Source: an uncultured Collinsella sp. (GTDB taxonomy: Bacteria; Actinomycetota; Coriobacteriia; Coriobacteriales; Coriobacteriaceae). From it: a stretch of DNA of 6,804 nucleotides. The position numbers and the translations under genes are program-made. Of this stretch, positions 5,748 through 6,804 are shown piece by piece. How positions within the stretch are numbered: position 1 is the stretch's first letter; the number at the start of each line of letters is the position of its first letter. The DNA lies in assembly GCA_900765185.1 (NCBI GenBank), contig CAAFQT010000292.1, positions 1 through 6,804 on the forward strand, read 5' to 3'. The notes below the pieces were generated by a model that saw only the letters and a list, made by a program, of their open reading frames with translations, searched no databases and had not been told where the DNA came from.

Positions 5748-6784
5748 TTAGGCACGCTCAATGAAGGCCTTGTAGCCGCGATAGGCCTCGTAGATGTCGG
5801 CCTTGTTGGCGACCTCCCACAGGGCGTGCATGGACAGGACGGCAACGCCGGAGTCGATGACGTTCATGCCATACTTGGCCATGATGTAGGCAATGGTGCC
5901 GCCACCGCCCGCGTTGACGCGACCGAGCTCACAGGTCTGGAAGTCCACGCCGGCCTCGTCCATGATGTCGCGGACGAGGGCCACGTACTCGGCATCGGCG
6001 TCGTTGGCGCCCCCCTTGCCGCGGCTGCGCGTTTACTTGTTAAAGCAGAGGCCACGACCCATAAAGGCGGCGTTCTTCGTCTCGAACTTGCCGGCATAGC
6101 CCGGGTCGAAACCGGCGGACACGTCGGAGGAGAGCATGCGGCTGCGGGCGAGCGCGCGGCGCAGGGCCAGCGGGCTATCCTCGCCGGCGAGCGTCATGAT
6201 CTCGGCGACGGTGTTCTCGAAGAAGCGGCTCGTCATACCGGTGGCACCCACGGAGCCGATCTCCTCCTTATCGACGATGAGCGTGATGCTCGTGCGCTCC
6301 ACGTTGGCGACGTCGATCTGGGCGAGCATGGACGGATAGGCGCAGACACGATCGTCGTGGCCATAGCCCAAAATCATGGAGCGGTCGAGGCCCATGTCGC
6401 GGGCGGGACCGGCGGGCACGACCTCGATCTCGGCGGAGAGGAAGTCCTCCTCCTCGACGCCGTACTGCTCCTTGAGGATGTCCAGGAACATCTGCTTGAC
6501 GGGCTCCTTGGGAGCGTCCTTGTCATCCTCGTCAAACTTGACGGGACGGCCGCCCACGATCACGTCGAGGATCTCGGCGTCGACGGCGTCCTTGGCGGGC
6601 TTGGACATCTGCTCGCTCGAGAGGTGGATCAGCAGGTCGGAGATGGTAAAGACCGGATCGTCTGCCTTGTCGCCGATGTTGATGTCGACGGTGGTGCCGT
6701 CCTTTTTGCAGATGACGCCCACGAGTGCAAGCGGGGAGGCCACCCAGTGGTAGCTCTTGACGCCGCCGTAGTAGTGCGTGTCGA
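5748..6784 (-). pseudogene. M18 family aminopeptidase, 5'-truncated by the contig end and interrupted by an in-frame stop
   Basis: M18 enzymes are dodecameric, two-metal aminopeptidases that remove N-terminal residues from peptides in the cytoplasm. The visible 344 sense and nonsense codons before the terminal TAG cover about the last three quarters of a usual protein of about 460 residues. Family motifs in order are DTHYYGGVKSYHW near the contig end, the metal-binding Asp in DDRVCAYPSM, the catalytic/metal Glu pair in DKEEIGSVGATGM, GRGLCFNK, SRGKGGANDADAEY and the metal-binding His in VLSMHALWEV. A TAA at 6033-6035 follows GLCFNK where the family has Tyr (KYTGSRGK); the same frame then continues to a normal end, so a truncated product would lack the last metal ligand. 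The preceding family Pro in SMHAPxE reads Leu here. It is either a nonsense-mutated gene or a sequencing or assembly error. The upstream part is missing because the contig ends in adapter. Confidence 0.9.
6033..6035 (-). other. In-frame TAA stop inside the M18 aminopeptidase gene
   Basis: The reading frame is the same on both sides, so this is a substitution and not a frameshift. TAC (Tyr) in the conserved KYTGSRGK motif would become TAA by one base change. Four bases away, position 6029 gives CGC (Arg) where the motif has GGC (Gly). Two unlikely changes within five bases of a conserved motif make a base-calling or assembly error a serious possibility. Confidence 0.85.
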
Positions 6785-6804
6785 AGATCGGAAGAGCACA
6801 CGTC
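6785..6804 (+). other. Illumina TruSeq adapter sequence left at the contig end
   Basis: The last 20 bases, AGATCGGAAGAGCACACGTC, are identical to the start of the standard Illumina TruSeq read-1 adapter. They are sequencing artefact and not genome. Read on the - strand they encode the known artefact N-terminus MCSSDL. The aminopeptidase reading frame loses homology exactly where the adapter begins. Genomic sequence should be taken to end at 6784. Confidence 0.98.

Noticed and set aside
6532..6801. Open frame on the - strand beginning MCSSDL
   Set aside because: Its start codon is made by the adapter, and the rest is an out-of-frame shadow of the M18 aminopeptidase gene.
1..6804. CRISPR arrays, tRNA or rRNA genes, insertion sequences
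   Set aside because: No regularly spaced repeats, no tRNA-like cloverleaf or rRNA signature, and no transposase frame were seen.

Overview
This looks like the end of a draft or metagenome-assembled contig from a GC-rich Gram-positive bacterium. The style of the thiC, thiD, yaaA and M18 aminopeptidase proteins, together with a prophage lysin carrying Trp-containing repeats, suggests Actinomycetota, class Coriobacteriia, probably Collinsella or a close relative. This assignment rests on recognition only; no search was run. No gene-free stretch exceeds 300 bases.

Left part (1-1543, + strand): a phage lysis cassette. It has a holin-like membrane protein, a zinc amidase endolysin with a Pro/Ala-rich linker and a C-terminal region of three Gly-Trp repeats, and an overlapping 33-residue membrane peptide. 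A strong intrinsic terminator with a UUCG loop closes it. A 117-bp repeat-containing spacer then separates it from chromosomal genes, so this may be the edge of a prophage.

Middle part (1661-4180): a thiamine pyrimidine block on the - strand. A TATACT-like promoter precedes a TPP riboswitch, then thiC (makes HMP-P), then a 182-bp gap with a hairpin and a second TATAAT promoter, then thiD (HMP-P to HMP-PP). Together they make the pyrimidine half of thiamine. No thiazole or coupling gene is in the window.

Right part (4180-6804): a divergent gene for an unrecognised single-pass membrane protein (+), then yaaA (-) flanked on both sides by copies of a conserved inverted repeat of about 62-65 bp, then an M18 aminopeptidase gene (-). 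The aminopeptidase gene has an in-frame TAA in a conserved motif and runs off the contig end. The last 20 bases are Illumina adapter sequence, not genome.

The observation most worth following biologically is the pair of near-identical hairpin elements around yaaA. The most important technical point is the adapter, together with the suspicious stop codon in the same terminal gene.
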